From: Devosia sp. | GTDB lineage: Bacteria > Pseudomonadota > Alphaproteobacteria > Rhizobiales > Devosiaceae | Length of the DNA: 64,000 nucleotides | Assembly: GCA_016713105.1 (NCBI GenBank) | Contig: JADJPS010000005.1 | Coordinates: 215,051-279,050 of the forward strand | Direction of reading: 5' to 3' | Shown: positions 16,126 to 26,847 of the stretch, piece by piece | Position numbering within the stretch: position 1 is the first letter of the stretch | Layout of the letters: each line of letters begins with the position of its first letter | Translations under genes and position numbers: made by a program | Notes under the pieces: generated by a model | Database searches by the model: none | What the model saw: the letters and a program-made list of their open reading frames with translations, nothing else | What the model was told of the DNA's origin: nothing

Positions 16126-17433
16126 GTGCGGGGCCGCAACCTAGATACGGCATTGTTCCTCGAAATCCTGATCGTCGCCGTGCTGACCCTGGTCAACGGT
16201 CTGTTGGCGATGTCCGAACTGGCGGTGGTATCTTCGCGGCCGGCCCGGCTCAAGGTGCTGGCGGCCAATGGCCGGCGCGGCGCCGAGGTGGCGCTGAAGC
16301 TGCAGGATGACCCCGGCAAGTTCCTTTCCTCGGTGCAGATCGGCATAACGCTGGTGGGAGTGCTGTCCGGAGCCTTCTCCGGCGCGACGCTGGGCGATAG
16401 GCTGGGCCTGACTCTGGCCGGCGCCGGGCTCGACAAGGCCGTCGCCATGCCGCTCGGCGTCGGGCTGGTGGTCATCCTCATCACCTACCTGTCGCTGATC
16501 ATCGGTGAACTCGTGCCCAAGCAGGTGGCGCTGCGCGATGCCGAGGGGGTCGCGGCACGCGTTGCCCCGCTGATGGCCTTCATTGCCTCGGCGGCCGCGC
16601 CTCTGGTCTGGCTGCTCGACGTCTCGGGCCGGCTGGTGCTGCGCCTGATCGGACAGAGCGGGCAGGCCGAGGAGACGGTCACCGACGAGGAAGTCAGGAC
16701 CATCATCGCCGAGGCCGAGAGTGCCGGCGTGCTCGAGACCGAGGAGCGCCACATGATCTCGGGCGTCATGCGCCTCGCCGACCGTTCCGCGCGCGGCCTG
16801 ATGACGCCGCGCCTCGACGTCGAACTGATCGACCTTTCCGAGGGCAAGGGGGAAATCCTCGAGAAGCTCCGTACCATCCGGCGTTCGGTGGTGCCGGTGC
16901 AGGACGGGGGCGTCGACGAGATCATCGGCGTGATCGTCAGGAAGGACCTGCTCGACGTGCTGTTCGCCGGTGGCGAGCTCGACGTCCGGGCGATGGTCAA
17001 GCAGGCGCCGGTGGTGATGGACCGCTCCGATGCGCTCGACGTGCTCAAGGCCATTCGGGCCTCGGTGGTGCACATGGCGCTGGTGTTCGATGAGTACGGG
17101 CACTTCGAGGGCATCGTGACGCCCGGCGATGTGCTCGAGGCTATCACTGGTGCATTTCAGGAGGAGGAGGGGGACGAGCCTGCCTTCACCACGCGTGCCG
17201 ACGGCTCGTACATCGTTTCGGGCTGGATGCAGGCCGACGAATTCGAGGACAAGATCGGCGTGCGTGTCGCCAAGGACGCCAAGTACGAGACTGTGGCAGG
17301 CTATGTGCTCGCCGAACTCAACCACCTGCCCGCAGTAGGCGAGACCTTCGAGCGCGGCCACTGGCGCATCGAGGTCATCGACCTCGATGGCCGCCGCATC
17401 GACAAGGTGCTGGTCAGTAGAATCCAGGCCTGA
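16126..17433 (+). CDS. CNNM/CBS-domain membrane protein (hemolysin C/CorC-like)
   Basis: The 435-residue protein belongs to the CNNM (DUF21) plus CBS family, linked to magnesium or other divalent-ion transport; the older name hemolysin is misleading. Residues about 10-175 hold the membrane region starting LEILIVAVLTLVNGLLAMSE, with ELAVVSSR and GELVPKQVAL. Two CBS domains follow at about 220-340 (MTPRLDVELIDL; HMALVFDEYGHFEGIVTPGD), then a CorC/HlyC C-terminal domain (GWMQADEFED to VLVSRIQA). GTG 16126 is used; TTG at 16153 would also give a family-like start. Neither has a good ribosome site. It converges on the SDR gene with a 6-bp gap. Confidence 0.88.
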   Translation: MRGRNLDTALFLEILIVAVLTLVNGLLAMSELAVVSSRPARLKVLAANGRRGAEVALKLQDDPGKFLSSVQIGITLVGVLSGAFSGATLGDRLGLTLAGAGLDKAVAMPLGVGLVVILITYLSLIIGELVPKQVALRDAEGVAARVAPLMAFIASAAAPLVWLLDVSGRLVLRLIGQSGQAEETVTDEEVRTIIAEAESAGVLETEERHMISGVMRLADRSARGLMTPRLDVELIDLSEGKGEILEKLRTIRRSVVPVQDGGVDEIIGVIVRKDLLDVLFAGGELDVRAMVKQAPVVMDRSDALDVLKAIRASVVHMALVFDEYGHFEGIVTPGDVLEAITGAFQEEEGDEPAFTTRADGSYIVSGWMQADEFEDKIGVRVAKDAKYETVAGYVLAELNHLPAVGETFERGHWRIEVIDLDGRRIDKVLVSRIQA

Positions 17434-17439
17434 TCCGGC

Positions 17440-18174
17440 TCAGAGCGGCGTCAGCGCGCCGGTCTCGACATCGAACAGCATGCGGTTGGCGTCGAATGTC
17501 GGCTCCAGCATGTCGATAATTGGCGGCGCCACGACCGACGGATGCGGCAGCGTGTCGGGGTTCTCGCCCGGTACGGCGCGGGCCCGCATCGCGGTACGCA
17601 CGGCGCCGGGGTAGAAGGCATTGACCCGCACGTTGGTGACCCCGCCGACCTCGGCCGCGTAGGACTTGACCAGGGCCTCGAGCGCCGCCTTGCTCGCGGC
17701 ATAGGCCCCCCAGAATGCCCGCGCCGATCGCGCCGACGAGGACGAGAGGAACACTGCCCGACCCGACGGCGATTGCCTGAGCAGCAGGTCGAACGAGCGG
17801 ATCAGCCGGTAGTTGGCGGTGACGTTGAGCGCCAGCAGCTTCTCGAAGTCCTTGGGTTCCATGTGCGACACAGGGGTGATGGCCCCGAGCGAGGCGGCAT
17901 TGCCGACCAGCCCGTCGAGCCGCCCCCAGCGCTCGAAGACCGCCCGGCCCAGCCGGTCGATGCCGTCGAACTCGGTGAGGTCGAGCGGCACCAGCGTCGC
18001 CGTGCCGCCCAGCACCTCGATGGCATCATCGAGTTCCTCGAGGCCACCCACCGTCCGCGCCACGGCCACGACGTGCGCCCCGCGTCGGGCTGCTTCCAGC
18101 GCCGCCTGGTAGCCGATGCCGCGCGAGGCGCCGGTGACGAGGACGATCTTGTCGGCTAGGGTCTTGGTGGTCAT
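17440..18174 (-). CDS. Short-chain dehydrogenase/reductase
   Basis: A classical SDR of 244 residues. The cofactor loop is TGASRGIG, the following GNAAS replaces the usual NNAG, catalytic Ser lies in VFLSSSSA and the YxxxK pair is YAASK. An Arg after strand 2 (AVARTVG) leans toward NADP. The substrate is unknown. The same kind of SDR often ends the cvpA-purF block in related bacteria, so it may be co-transcribed, although 187 bp separate it from the purF stop. The ATG at 18174 gives the normal MTTKTLADKIVLVTG opening; longer reading is not family-like. Confidence 0.88.
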   Translation of the reverse strand: MTTKTLADKIVLVTGASRGIGYQAALEAARRGAHVVAVARTVGGLEELDDAIEVLGGTATLVPLDLTEFDGIDRLGRAVFERWGRLDGLVGNAASLGAITPVSHMEPKDFEKLLALNVTANYRLIRSFDLLLRQSPSGRAVFLSSSSARSARAFWGAYAASKAALEALVKSYAAEVGGVTNVRVNAFYPGAVRTAMRARAVPGENPDTLPHPSVVAPPIIDMLEPTFDANRMLFDVETGALTPL

Positions 18175-18361
18175 GCAAAGGTCTCGGATGAGGCGATGCG
18201 GGCTTCTAGCGGGCAGGAGCCTGGGAGGGAAGGGGAAGCTTGCCGCAGGCGCCGAAACGCTGGGCCATCGATGTCGCGACTTCCCCAAGGTGTCGCCAAC
18301 CTCAGTGGCCAATTCGGGTCGCTCTACTGCCCCACGCCAAACAAACCGGGCCCAAATGCCC

Positions 18362-19852
18362 CTACGACGCCTCCCGCATCAGCGAAATGGTCTTCGGGTC
18401 GGACTTGCCACGCCCGGTAAGGTCAGTGAGCGTCGTGGGATATTCGCCGGTGAAGTGGTGGTCGGTGAACTGCGGGCTCAGCGGGTTGCGCTTCACCCCG
18501 CCGACCGCGTCATAGAGCCCGTCGATAGACAGAAAGGCCAGCGAATCCGCACCGATGAAGCGGCACATGGCCTCGAGGTCCTTGTACTGGTTGGCGAGCA
18601 GGTGCTCCGGATCGGGCGTGTCGATGCCATAGTAGTCGGAGTGGAAGATCATCGGCGACGCGACGCGGATGTGTACCTCGCGCGCCCCGGCTTCGCGGAT
18701 CATCTGCACGATCTTGACCGAAGTGGTGCCGCGCACGATCGAATCGTCGATCAGCACCACCCGCTTGCCGTCGATCTCGGCCCGGTTGGCCGAGTGCTTG
18801 AGCTTGACGCCGAAGGCGCGGATCGACTGTGTCGGCTCGATGAAGGTGCGTCCGACGTAGTGGTTGCGGATGATGCCGAGTTCGAACGGGATGCCGCTCG
18901 CCTGAGCGTAGCCGATCGCCGCCGGGGTACCGCCATCCGGGACCGGCACGACGACATCTGCGTCGACCGGCGCCTCCCTCGCGAGATTGATGCCCATGCG
19001 CTTGCGCGCCGAGTAGACCGGCCGCCCGGCGACCACGGAATCGGGGCGAGCGAAGTAGACGTATTCGAACAGGCAGATTCGCTCGGGTCTGGGCGGGAAG
19101 GGCTTGACCGACTCGATCGAGAACGAGCCATCGGGCTGGATCTCGCAGATCACCACCTCGCCGTTCTCGACATCGCGCACGAAGCGCGCGCCGATGATGT
19201 CGAGCGCACAGGTTTCGGACGCGAAGATCGGCTTGCCGTCCAGATCGCCGAGGACGAGTGGGCGGATGCCATTCATGTCGCGGGCCCCGATCAGCTTGGT
19301 GCGGGTCATGGCGACGAGGGCAAAGGCCCCCTCGAGGTGCATCAGGGCATCGATGAAGCGATCGGAGGAGGCGATCTTCTTGGAACGGGCGATCAGGTGC
19401 AGCACCACCTCGGTATCCGAGGTCGACTGGCAGATGGCGCCCTGCGCGATGATCTGCCGCCGCAGCGTCAGGCCGTTGGTGAGGTTGCCGTTATGGGCGA
19501 CGGCGATGCCGCCGGCATTCAGCTCGGCGAACAGCGGCTGCACGTTGCGCAGGATGGTTTCGCCGGTGGTCGAATAGCGGACATGCCCCATGGCCAGATG
19601 GCCGGGGAGGCGTCTGACCGTCGCCGGGTCGGTGAAATGGTCGCCGACGAGGCCAAGCTGGCGTTCGGAATGGAACTGCCGGCCGTCGAAGCTGACGATA
19701 CCGGCTGCCTCCTGCCCACGATGCTGCAGGGCGTGCAGCCCCAACGCGGTGAGCGTGGCGGCTTCCGGGTGGCCGAGGATGCCGAACACGCCACACTCCT
19801 CGCGCAGGGTATCGGCGTCCCAATCGGGAATCGCCTTGTGGTGGTCGCTCAT
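18362..19852 (-). CDS. purF: Amidophosphoribosyltransferase
   Basis: PurF makes phosphoribosylamine from PRPP and glutamine, the first step of purine synthesis. The 496-residue product carries a short propeptide before CGVFGILG, whose Cys becomes the N-terminal nucleophile after processing. The glutaminase domain includes GHVRYSTTG and NGNL; the transferase domain has the PRPP motif VVLIDDSIVRGTTS. ATG 19852 is preferred because AGAGGTG sits at proper spacing; a GTG nine bases further upstream is the alternative. It follows cvpA as in enterobacteria. Confidence 0.95.
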   Translation of the reverse strand: MSDHHKAIPDWDADTLREECGVFGILGHPEAATLTALGLHALQHRGQEAAGIVSFDGRQFHSERQLGLVGDHFTDPATVRRLPGHLAMGHVRYSTTGETILRNVQPLFAELNAGGIAVAHNGNLTNGLTLRRQIIAQGAICQSTSDTEVVLHLIARSKKIASSDRFIDALMHLEGAFALVAMTRTKLIGARDMNGIRPLVLGDLDGKPIFASETCALDIIGARFVRDVENGEVVICEIQPDGSFSIESVKPFPPRPERICLFEYVYFARPDSVVAGRPVYSARKRMGINLAREAPVDADVVVPVPDGGTPAAIGYAQASGIPFELGIIRNHYVGRTFIEPTQSIRAFGVKLKHSANRAEIDGKRVVLIDDSIVRGTTSVKIVQMIREAGAREVHIRVASPMIFHSDYYGIDTPDPEHLLANQYKDLEAMCRFIGADSLAFLSIDGLYDAVGGVKRNPLSPQFTDHHFTGEYPTTLTDLTGRGKSDPKTISLMREAS

Positions 19853-19945
19853 CTGAGGCACCTCTCACGAAACGGTCAGAACAACCGGGCCCGGTGACCT
19901 TGCCGGTCCCGAGCCCGTTGCGGCAATGGCGTCATCCGACGGACA

Positions 19946-20578
19946 TCAGGTGTTTGTGGCGCCTGCAGGTTCCAGCGGCGCGTCGTTTTCCAGCGAGTCC
20001 GTGCCCTCGTCGTCCGGCAGAGGCGCATCGGGCGTCGGCGCCTCGTCGGGCGACGCCTCGTCGTCGCCGCCGCCGCGATGCAGGATGTCCGTGACCTGCT
20101 TCTCGAGGTCGGGCGGCAATACCGAGATCAGGCTGTCGCCGAAATTCTGCAGGACCGGCAGCGATTTGGATTCCTTGGCCCAGGACGGCAGGTTCGAGGG
20201 CATCAGCCAGAGACCGAAGATCACCACCACCACCGCGATCAGCACCCCGCGCGCGACACCGAAGATGAAGCCGAGCGTGCGATCGAGCGGCCCGATGCGG
20301 CTGTCGACCACGAAATCGGCAATCCGCATGGTGATCAGGTGGAGAATGATCAGCGCCACGATGAAGGTGCCCAGCACCGTCACGATGTCGGCGACGATCG
20401 GCTCGTTGATGTACTCGCGCGCGATTTCCTTGTGCTGGAAGTACGCGTAGGCCGCCACCGCCGCCGAGCCGGCCCAGGTGGCGAGAGACAGGATCTCACG
20501 GGTGAACCCTCGGGCGGTCGCCAGGATTGCCGAGATCAGCACGAGCACGGCGACGCCGACGTCGAATGCAGTCAACAT
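19946..20578 (-). CDS. cvpA: CvpA family inner-membrane protein
   Basis: The 210-residue protein has four helices in the CvpA pattern: FDVGVAVLVLISAILATARGFTREILSLATW at the start, then a region with DRTLGFIFGVARG, a typical CvpA motif. It ends in a long acidic, Pro-rich tail (DDEASPDEAPTPDAP). CvpA proteins are needed for colicin V production in E. coli and for envelope stress tolerance; the mechanism is unclear. The purF gene directly downstream, 93 bp away, is the conserved partner. Confidence 0.9.
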   Translation of the reverse strand: MLTAFDVGVAVLVLISAILATARGFTREILSLATWAGSAAVAAYAYFQHKEIAREYINEPIVADIVTVLGTFIVALIILHLITMRIADFVVDSRIGPLDRTLGFIFGVARGVLIAVVVVIFGLWLMPSNLPSWAKESKSLPVLQNFGDSLISVLPPDLEKQVTDILHRGGGDDEASPDEAPTPDAPLPDDEGTDSLENDAPLEPAGATNT

Positions 20579-20700
20579 ATGGAGAATCCGCCCATGGACA
20601 GCCCTTCTGCCCCGTTTAGCCGCAAATAGTGGCAAAGCCAAGCGTGCCGCTGCCGCCGCGACGCCGATCTTCACGGAAAGCGGAGCACATGGCCATTCCG

Positions 20701-22089
20701 CTACTCCGCCGCCTGCCGCTGGCCGCGGGCCGCAATGCGACCGATCAGCTCGGCCAGCTCGGAGTATTCGCCGACCCTGATTCCGGCCGGCGCGTCGCCG
20801 CTGCCCAGACGCCCGGTGACCGCCGCCCTGAAGCCGAGCTTGCCCGCTTCGCGTAGCCTGAGGGCGCCGTGGACCACCGGGCGGACACCGCCGGCCAGCG
20901 AGATCTCGCCGAAGTAAACCGTGTCGGGCGGCAGCGGCGATCCGGTGAGCGAAGAGATCAGAGCCGCGGCGACAGCGAGGTCTGCCGCCGGCTCGTTGAC
21001 CTTCAGGCCTCCCGCGACGTTGAGGTAGATGTCGTTAGCCCCGATGCGAACACCACAGCGGGTCTCGAGCACTGCCAGCACCATGGAGAGGCGCGCGGAA
21101 TCCCATCCGACCACGGCGCGGCGCGGTGTCCCCAGCGGGGAGGGCGAGACGAGTGCCTGGATCTCGCAGAGCACAGGCCGCGTTCCCTCCATGCCGGCAA
21201 AGACGGCAGACCCCGCGGCGTCCTTGTCGCGCTGGTCGAGGAACAGCGCCGAGGGATTGGCGACCTCGCGCAGCCCGAGCGTCGACATCTCGAACACGCC
21301 GATCTCATCGGTCGCCCCATAGCGGTTCTTGACACCGCGCAGGATGCGGAAAGTATGGCTGGCGTCGCCCTCGAAGTAGAGCACCGCATCGACCATGTGC
21401 TCGACGACGCGCGGTCCCGCGATCTGCCCATCCTTGGTGACGTGGCCGACCAGCACGACCGAAGCGCCCGACTTCTTGGCAAATCGCGTCAGCGCCTGTG
21501 CCGAGGTCCGGACCTGGGTGACGGTACCCGGAGCGCTGTCGACGCGGTCGGTCCACAGCGTCTGGATCGAGTCGATGATGACGAGGTCGGGGGCAGGGCC
21601 GTTCTGGAGGGTTGCGAGGATGGTCTCGACATTGGTCTCGCTGGCGAGCAGCACCTCCCCATCCCCCAGCCCGAGGCGCTGGGCCCTCAGCCGCACCTGC
21701 GCCACCGCCTCCTCGCCCGACACATAGACAACCCGCTTGCCACGTTCGGCCAGCGCCGCGGCCGCCTGCAGGAGCAGCGTCGACTTGCCGATTCCCGGAT
21801 CGCCGCCCACCAGCACCGCCGAGCCCATGACAAAGCCGCCACCGGTGACGCGGTCAAGTTCCGAAATGCCGGTGACAACGCGGGCTGCAGTCTCCGTCTC
21901 GCCGGCAAGTGGCACAAGCTGCACCGGACGGCCGCCGGCGACCGCCGACTTCGGTCCGGCGCCGACGCCCGAATCGACGATTTCCTCGACAATGGAGTTC
22001 CACTCCCCGCAGGCCTCGCAACGGCCCTGCCAGCGGGCCGAGGCGGCACCGCAGGATTGGCATACAAACGAGGTCTTGGTGCGCGCCAT
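20701..22089 (-). CDS. radA: DNA repair protein RadA
   Basis: RadA (Sms) is a RecA-like, DnaB-like branch-migration helicase acting in recombinational repair. The 462 residues show the N-terminal C4 zinc finger (CQSCG...CEACG, residues 10-27), Walker A GGDPGIGKST, Walker B LVIIDSIQT, the RadA-specific KNRYG motif and a C-terminal Lon-like domain (LNVAGGLKVNEPAADLAVAAAL). ATG 22089 gives the usual MARTKTSFVCQSCG start. It is read leftward in the alr-to-purF block. Confidence 0.95.
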   Translation of the reverse strand: MARTKTSFVCQSCGAASARWQGRCEACGEWNSIVEEIVDSGVGAGPKSAVAGGRPVQLVPLAGETETAARVVTGISELDRVTGGGFVMGSAVLVGGDPGIGKSTLLLQAAAALAERGKRVVYVSGEEAVAQVRLRAQRLGLGDGEVLLASETNVETILATLQNGPAPDLVIIDSIQTLWTDRVDSAPGTVTQVRTSAQALTRFAKKSGASVVLVGHVTKDGQIAGPRVVEHMVDAVLYFEGDASHTFRILRGVKNRYGATDEIGVFEMSTLGLREVANPSALFLDQRDKDAAGSAVFAGMEGTRPVLCEIQALVSPSPLGTPRRAVVGWDSARLSMVLAVLETRCGVRIGANDIYLNVAGGLKVNEPAADLAVAAALISSLTGSPLPPDTVYFGEISLAGGVRPVVHGALRLREAGKLGFRAAVTGRLGSGDAPAGIRVGEYSELAELIGRIAARGQRQAAE

Positions 22090-22162
22090 GCTGTGGGTTC
22101 CGACCGACAATGAAGGATAGCCGACGAGAGGTATCAGCGCAAGAACGGATAGTGAACAGGTG

Positions 22163-23042
22163 TCAGCCGCGGCCGCTCTCGGGTGTCGAGATCAGCCGGG
22201 CGGCGGCGCTGTTGGCCGCACCGAGCGCCTCGTCGAGAGCGCGCCCCGCGGCAAGCTTGGCGGCAAGGCACCCCACGAACTCGTCGCCGGCACCGTGTGT
22301 GCTGACCACAGTGACGGACGCGGCGGCAAGGGCGCAGGCGCCTGATAATCCGGCGGTTGCGACACCCGCTTTGCCGGCCGTCACAATCACCTGCGGGAAG
22401 TCCCGGGCCAGAATCGCCGCCGAGTTGGCGGCCTCTTCGAGCGTTGTGGGTTCGGCGCTGTCGCCGAGTTGCGCCGCCTCGACGGCATTGACCACGAGGA
22501 AGTCGATGGCCGCCGCTAGCGCCGCGGAGGGCGCGCGCGCCGGGGCGGCATTGAGGATGACGGTCACCCCCTGCGCCCGCGCGGCGGCGGCCATGGCGGC
22601 GTTCACAGCATCGGGAATCTCGTTTTGCAGGACAAGTACCTGTACCTGTGTCCAGAACGCCGGGGAGGGAACGTCGCCAGGGTCGAGTTCAAGGTTGGCG
22701 CCGGAAACGATGATGGCGCGATAGTCGCCGGAGGGTTCGAACAGCGCCACGCTCACGCCGCTTCCGGCCGTGCTGGACACGGTGACGCCGGAGTGGTCGA
22801 TGCCGCGACGCGTGAGGTCCGCGACCAGCTGGCGGCCGAAGTCATCGTTCCCGACGCGGCCGATCATCAATGTCTGTGCGCCGGCGCGATGGGCGGCGAC
22901 CGCCTGGTTCCGACCCTTGCCGCCAAGCTTGGAAACCAGGCGGAGCCAGCGAAGTCTCACCGGTTTTCGGCCATGCCGAGGTCTCTACCACGATGTCGTA
23001 GTGAAGGCTCCCACAGACGACGACGCGGCCGGCCGCCGTCAT
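22163..23042 (-). pseudogene. PfkB-family sugar kinase, frameshifted near its N-terminus
   Basis: The N-terminus, MTAAGRVVVCGSLHYDIVV with PKTGETSLA, and the rest, KLGGKGRNQAVAAHRAGAQ to the C-terminus, are both clear ribokinase-type sequence but lie in different frames. Removing one base near 22931-22950, for example in the AAA of GGAAACC, joins them with the right distance between GET and GGKG. The catalytic motif HGAGDEFVG (usually GAGDAF) is intact. The ATG overlaps the stop of the sugar isomerase upstream (ATGA), so the two were coupled. Substrate unknown: ribose-like or another sugar or nucleoside. As written it would be inactive. It could be a sequencing error. Confidence 0.75.
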
Positions 23043-24028
23043 GATGACCGCCCGATCAATGCATTCTGAACGATGTCCAGCGCCCCGACGGCATCCTGCG
23101 CGGCGATCGCCGCTTCGAGGGCGTTGGAGGCATCGAGCGTATCGGCAACCGACAGCAGCCGGCGTACGGTCGCGATGTTGACCTCGCACTCGCGCACCGG
23201 ATCGAGCCCGGTGAGATCGGGGAAGGTGTCGAAATACAGCGGCCGGTCATAGCCGTCGCGGCGCACCTGGCGCAGCAGTTCGAGCGTCTTGAGGGTATTG
23301 ACGGCGGCGACCATCAGACCGTCGTCGCGCTTGCCGTTGCCGTCGTTGAGGTGGACGCCGAGCAGGCGGCTGTGCCGGGCGATCAGCGCGGCGGCGAGGG
23401 CCGGCTGCTCGTCGGCATAGAGCGAATGGGCGAAGTCGAGGGTGACGCCGAGATTGGACAGTCCGACATCGCGGATGGCGAGCAGGGTCGTCGCAGCATC
23501 GGGCAGAAGGCTGTAGGCCCTTGGCTCGTTGGGCTTGTATTCGATCGAGATCAGGCACTCGGGCGCGTGCGCGGCCACTTCGCGCAGTCCCTCGATTTCC
23601 ATGTCCCACAGTCGCGCATAATCGGCCTGGAAGGCATAGTCGTAGCCGTCCTGGCCAAGCCAGATGGTCATAAGGGGCGCCCCGGCGAGAAGTGCAGCAT
23701 CGATCCCGGCCTTGGTGAGGTCGATGGCGGCGCGCCGGACGCGCGGCTCGGGGTTGGTGAAGGCGCCGAGCTTGAAGGCGGGCTCGCTGTAGTAGCGCAT
23801 GGCGAGGCCGTTGAGCTCGAGCCCGAGGTTGCGCACCGACCGCGCCGTCTCGATCGCGCCGGCACCGAGGTGATCGGGGTAGTTGAGATCGACATGCGTC
23901 AGGCCCCGGGCGGTGGCGGCACGGGCGACGAGGTCGAGCACACCGGGCTTGCCAGTGCGGCCCGGCCAGGCGGCATCCGGCCGCGACGCGAAGGAATTGA
24001 GACGGGTAGCGAAGGCAAGCTGGGACAA
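23039..24028 (-). CDS. Sugar phosphate isomerase/epimerase (xylose isomerase-like TIM barrel)
   Basis: The 329-residue protein reads as an AP-endonuclease-2/xylose-isomerase-like barrel. The metal-ligand positions are seen as SIEYKPNEPRAY (Glu), GVTLDFAHSLYADEQP (Asp, His), GVHLNDGN (His, Asp) and YFDTFPD. Members isomerise or epimerise sugars or cyclitols. A PfkB kinase directly downstream, with an overlapping start, suggests a two-gene sugar pathway. No transporter or regulator for it is nearby. It sits between alr and radA, a junction that is usually continuous in relatives. Confidence 0.82.
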   Translation of the reverse strand: MSQLAFATRLNSFASRPDAAWPGRTGKPGVLDLVARAATARGLTHVDLNYPDHLGAGAIETARSVRNLGLELNGLAMRYYSEPAFKLGAFTNPEPRVRRAAIDLTKAGIDAALLAGAPLMTIWLGQDGYDYAFQADYARLWDMEIEGLREVAAHAPECLISIEYKPNEPRAYSLLPDAATTLLAIRDVGLSNLGVTLDFAHSLYADEQPALAAALIARHSRLLGVHLNDGNGKRDDGLMVAAVNTLKTLELLRQVRRDGYDRPLYFDTFPDLTGLDPVRECEVNIATVRRLLSVADTLDASNALEAAIAAQDAVGALDIVQNALIGRSS

Positions 24029-24048
24029 CGGGACCTCTCGGGCCGGCG

Positions 24049-25185
24049 TCAGGCGGACGCGGCATCGCTTTCAACGTAGAAGCGGGAATAGCGCCCCTTG
24101 AGGCTGGTCAGGATTTCGTAGCCGATGGTACCGGCGATATCGGCATGGTCGTCGACCGAGATGGTCTTGCCCAGGATCTCGGCCATCTCGCCGGGATCGG
24201 GCAATTGCGCGAGCTCGGTGACGTCGACGCCGATCATGTCCATCGAGACGCGACCGACGACTGGGCAGTGCTTGCCGCGGATTGCCACCTGTGTGCCGCG
24301 GTGGTTGTTGGACGAGGACAGGGCCCTGAGAAACCCGTCAGCATAACCGATGCCGACAATGGCCAGCCGGCTGTCGCGGTGCATGGTCTGCAGCGCCCCG
24401 TAGCCGACCGTCTCGCCGGTCTTGACTTCCTTGACCATGAGAATCGGCGCCTCCAGCGTCACCACCGGCGCCATCGGGTTGCGCCGCCCGGCGACCGCGC
24501 GTCCACCGTAGAGCGCGATGCCGGGGCGGACCATCTGGAAGTGGTTGTCGCGGTTGCTCATCAGCCCAGCCGAATTGGCGAGTGAGGCCGGGATGCCCGG
24601 GAACTGCGCCAGCACCGAGGTGAACAGTGCCAGCTGCGTGCGGTTCTTTTCGTGGCCCGGGATATCGGCGCAGGCGAGGTGGCTCATGATCATCTGCGGC
24701 TGAAAGCCGACCGAGTCGATCATGCGCTTGACGATCGAGGCCTCGTTGAGCCGAAAGCCGAGCCGGTTGATGCCGGTGTCGAAATGCAGGGCCGCCGGCA
24801 GGGACTGGTTCGACTGGATGCAGGCCCTCAGCCATTCCTCGAGCATTGGCACCGAGGCCAGGCACGGCATCAGCCGCTCTCCGACATAGAGCGGGGCCGC
24901 CCCCGGCGGCAGGCCGTTGAGGACAAAGATGTGGGTATCCTCGGCAAGTCCGGCGCGGGCGGCGACGCCCTCGTCGGCCGTAGCGACGAAGAAGAACCGG
25001 GCTCCCGCCTCGTAGAAGGCACGGGCGGCGGGAACGAGGCCCGTGCCGTAGCCGTCTGCCTTCAGCACCGCGCCGGTAAGTGCGCCGCGGCTGACCTTGT
25101 CGAGCGCCTGCCAGTTGCGCTTGAGCGCGCCCAGATCAACGGTCAGGCGGCCGCCAAACCCGGTCGCGACTGCTGCGGCTGCCAT
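24049..25185 (-). CDS. alr: Alanine racemase
   Basis: Alanine racemase is a PLP enzyme making D-alanine for peptidoglycan. The 378 residues show the PLP lysine in AVLKADGYGTG, the conserved HFDTGINRLGF region, and the C-terminal domain around GYADGFLRALSS and GRVSMDMIGVDVT. ATG 25185 lies two bases after the dnaB stop (TAG TG ATG), so translation is probably coupled to dnaB. Length is normal. Confidence 0.95.
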   Translation of the reverse strand: MAAAAVATGFGGRLTVDLGALKRNWQALDKVSRGALTGAVLKADGYGTGLVPAARAFYEAGARFFFVATADEGVAARAGLAEDTHIFVLNGLPPGAAPLYVGERLMPCLASVPMLEEWLRACIQSNQSLPAALHFDTGINRLGFRLNEASIVKRMIDSVGFQPQMIMSHLACADIPGHEKNRTQLALFTSVLAQFPGIPASLANSAGLMSNRDNHFQMVRPGIALYGGRAVAGRRNPMAPVVTLEAPILMVKEVKTGETVGYGALQTMHRDSRLAIVGIGYADGFLRALSSSNNHRGTQVAIRGKHCPVVGRVSMDMIGVDVTELAQLPDPGEMAEILGKTISVDDHADIAGTIGYEILTSLKGRYSRFYVESDAASA

Positions 25186-25187
25186 CA

Positions 25188-26678
<1,491 letters not shown>

Positions 26679-26706
26679 TTCGACTCGGTAGTGTGACCCT
26701 CGGGCG

Positions 26707-26723
26707 TTAACGGGTTCTTAACC
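26707..26723. promoter_or_regulatory. CtrA-type binding site upstream of dnaB
   Basis: The sequence TTAACGGGTTCTTAACC matches the alphaproteobacterial CtrA consensus TTAA-N7-TTAA with the extra C residues, on both strands. Its position just before dnaB would overlap the promoter. CtrA is the master cell-cycle regulator that, in Caulobacter, represses replication genes and activates others. Confidence 0.65.
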
Positions 26724-26847
26724 AGCGGGGCGGGCCGGCGGGAAGGCAAATGCATCGAGCAGGCTGCCGAATACCGGCATATCCGAGTCGGGCTGTGGGT
26801 AGTGTTGAAAGTGGGGGAAACGAGGGCTGGGGATTGCGAATCGGCAG

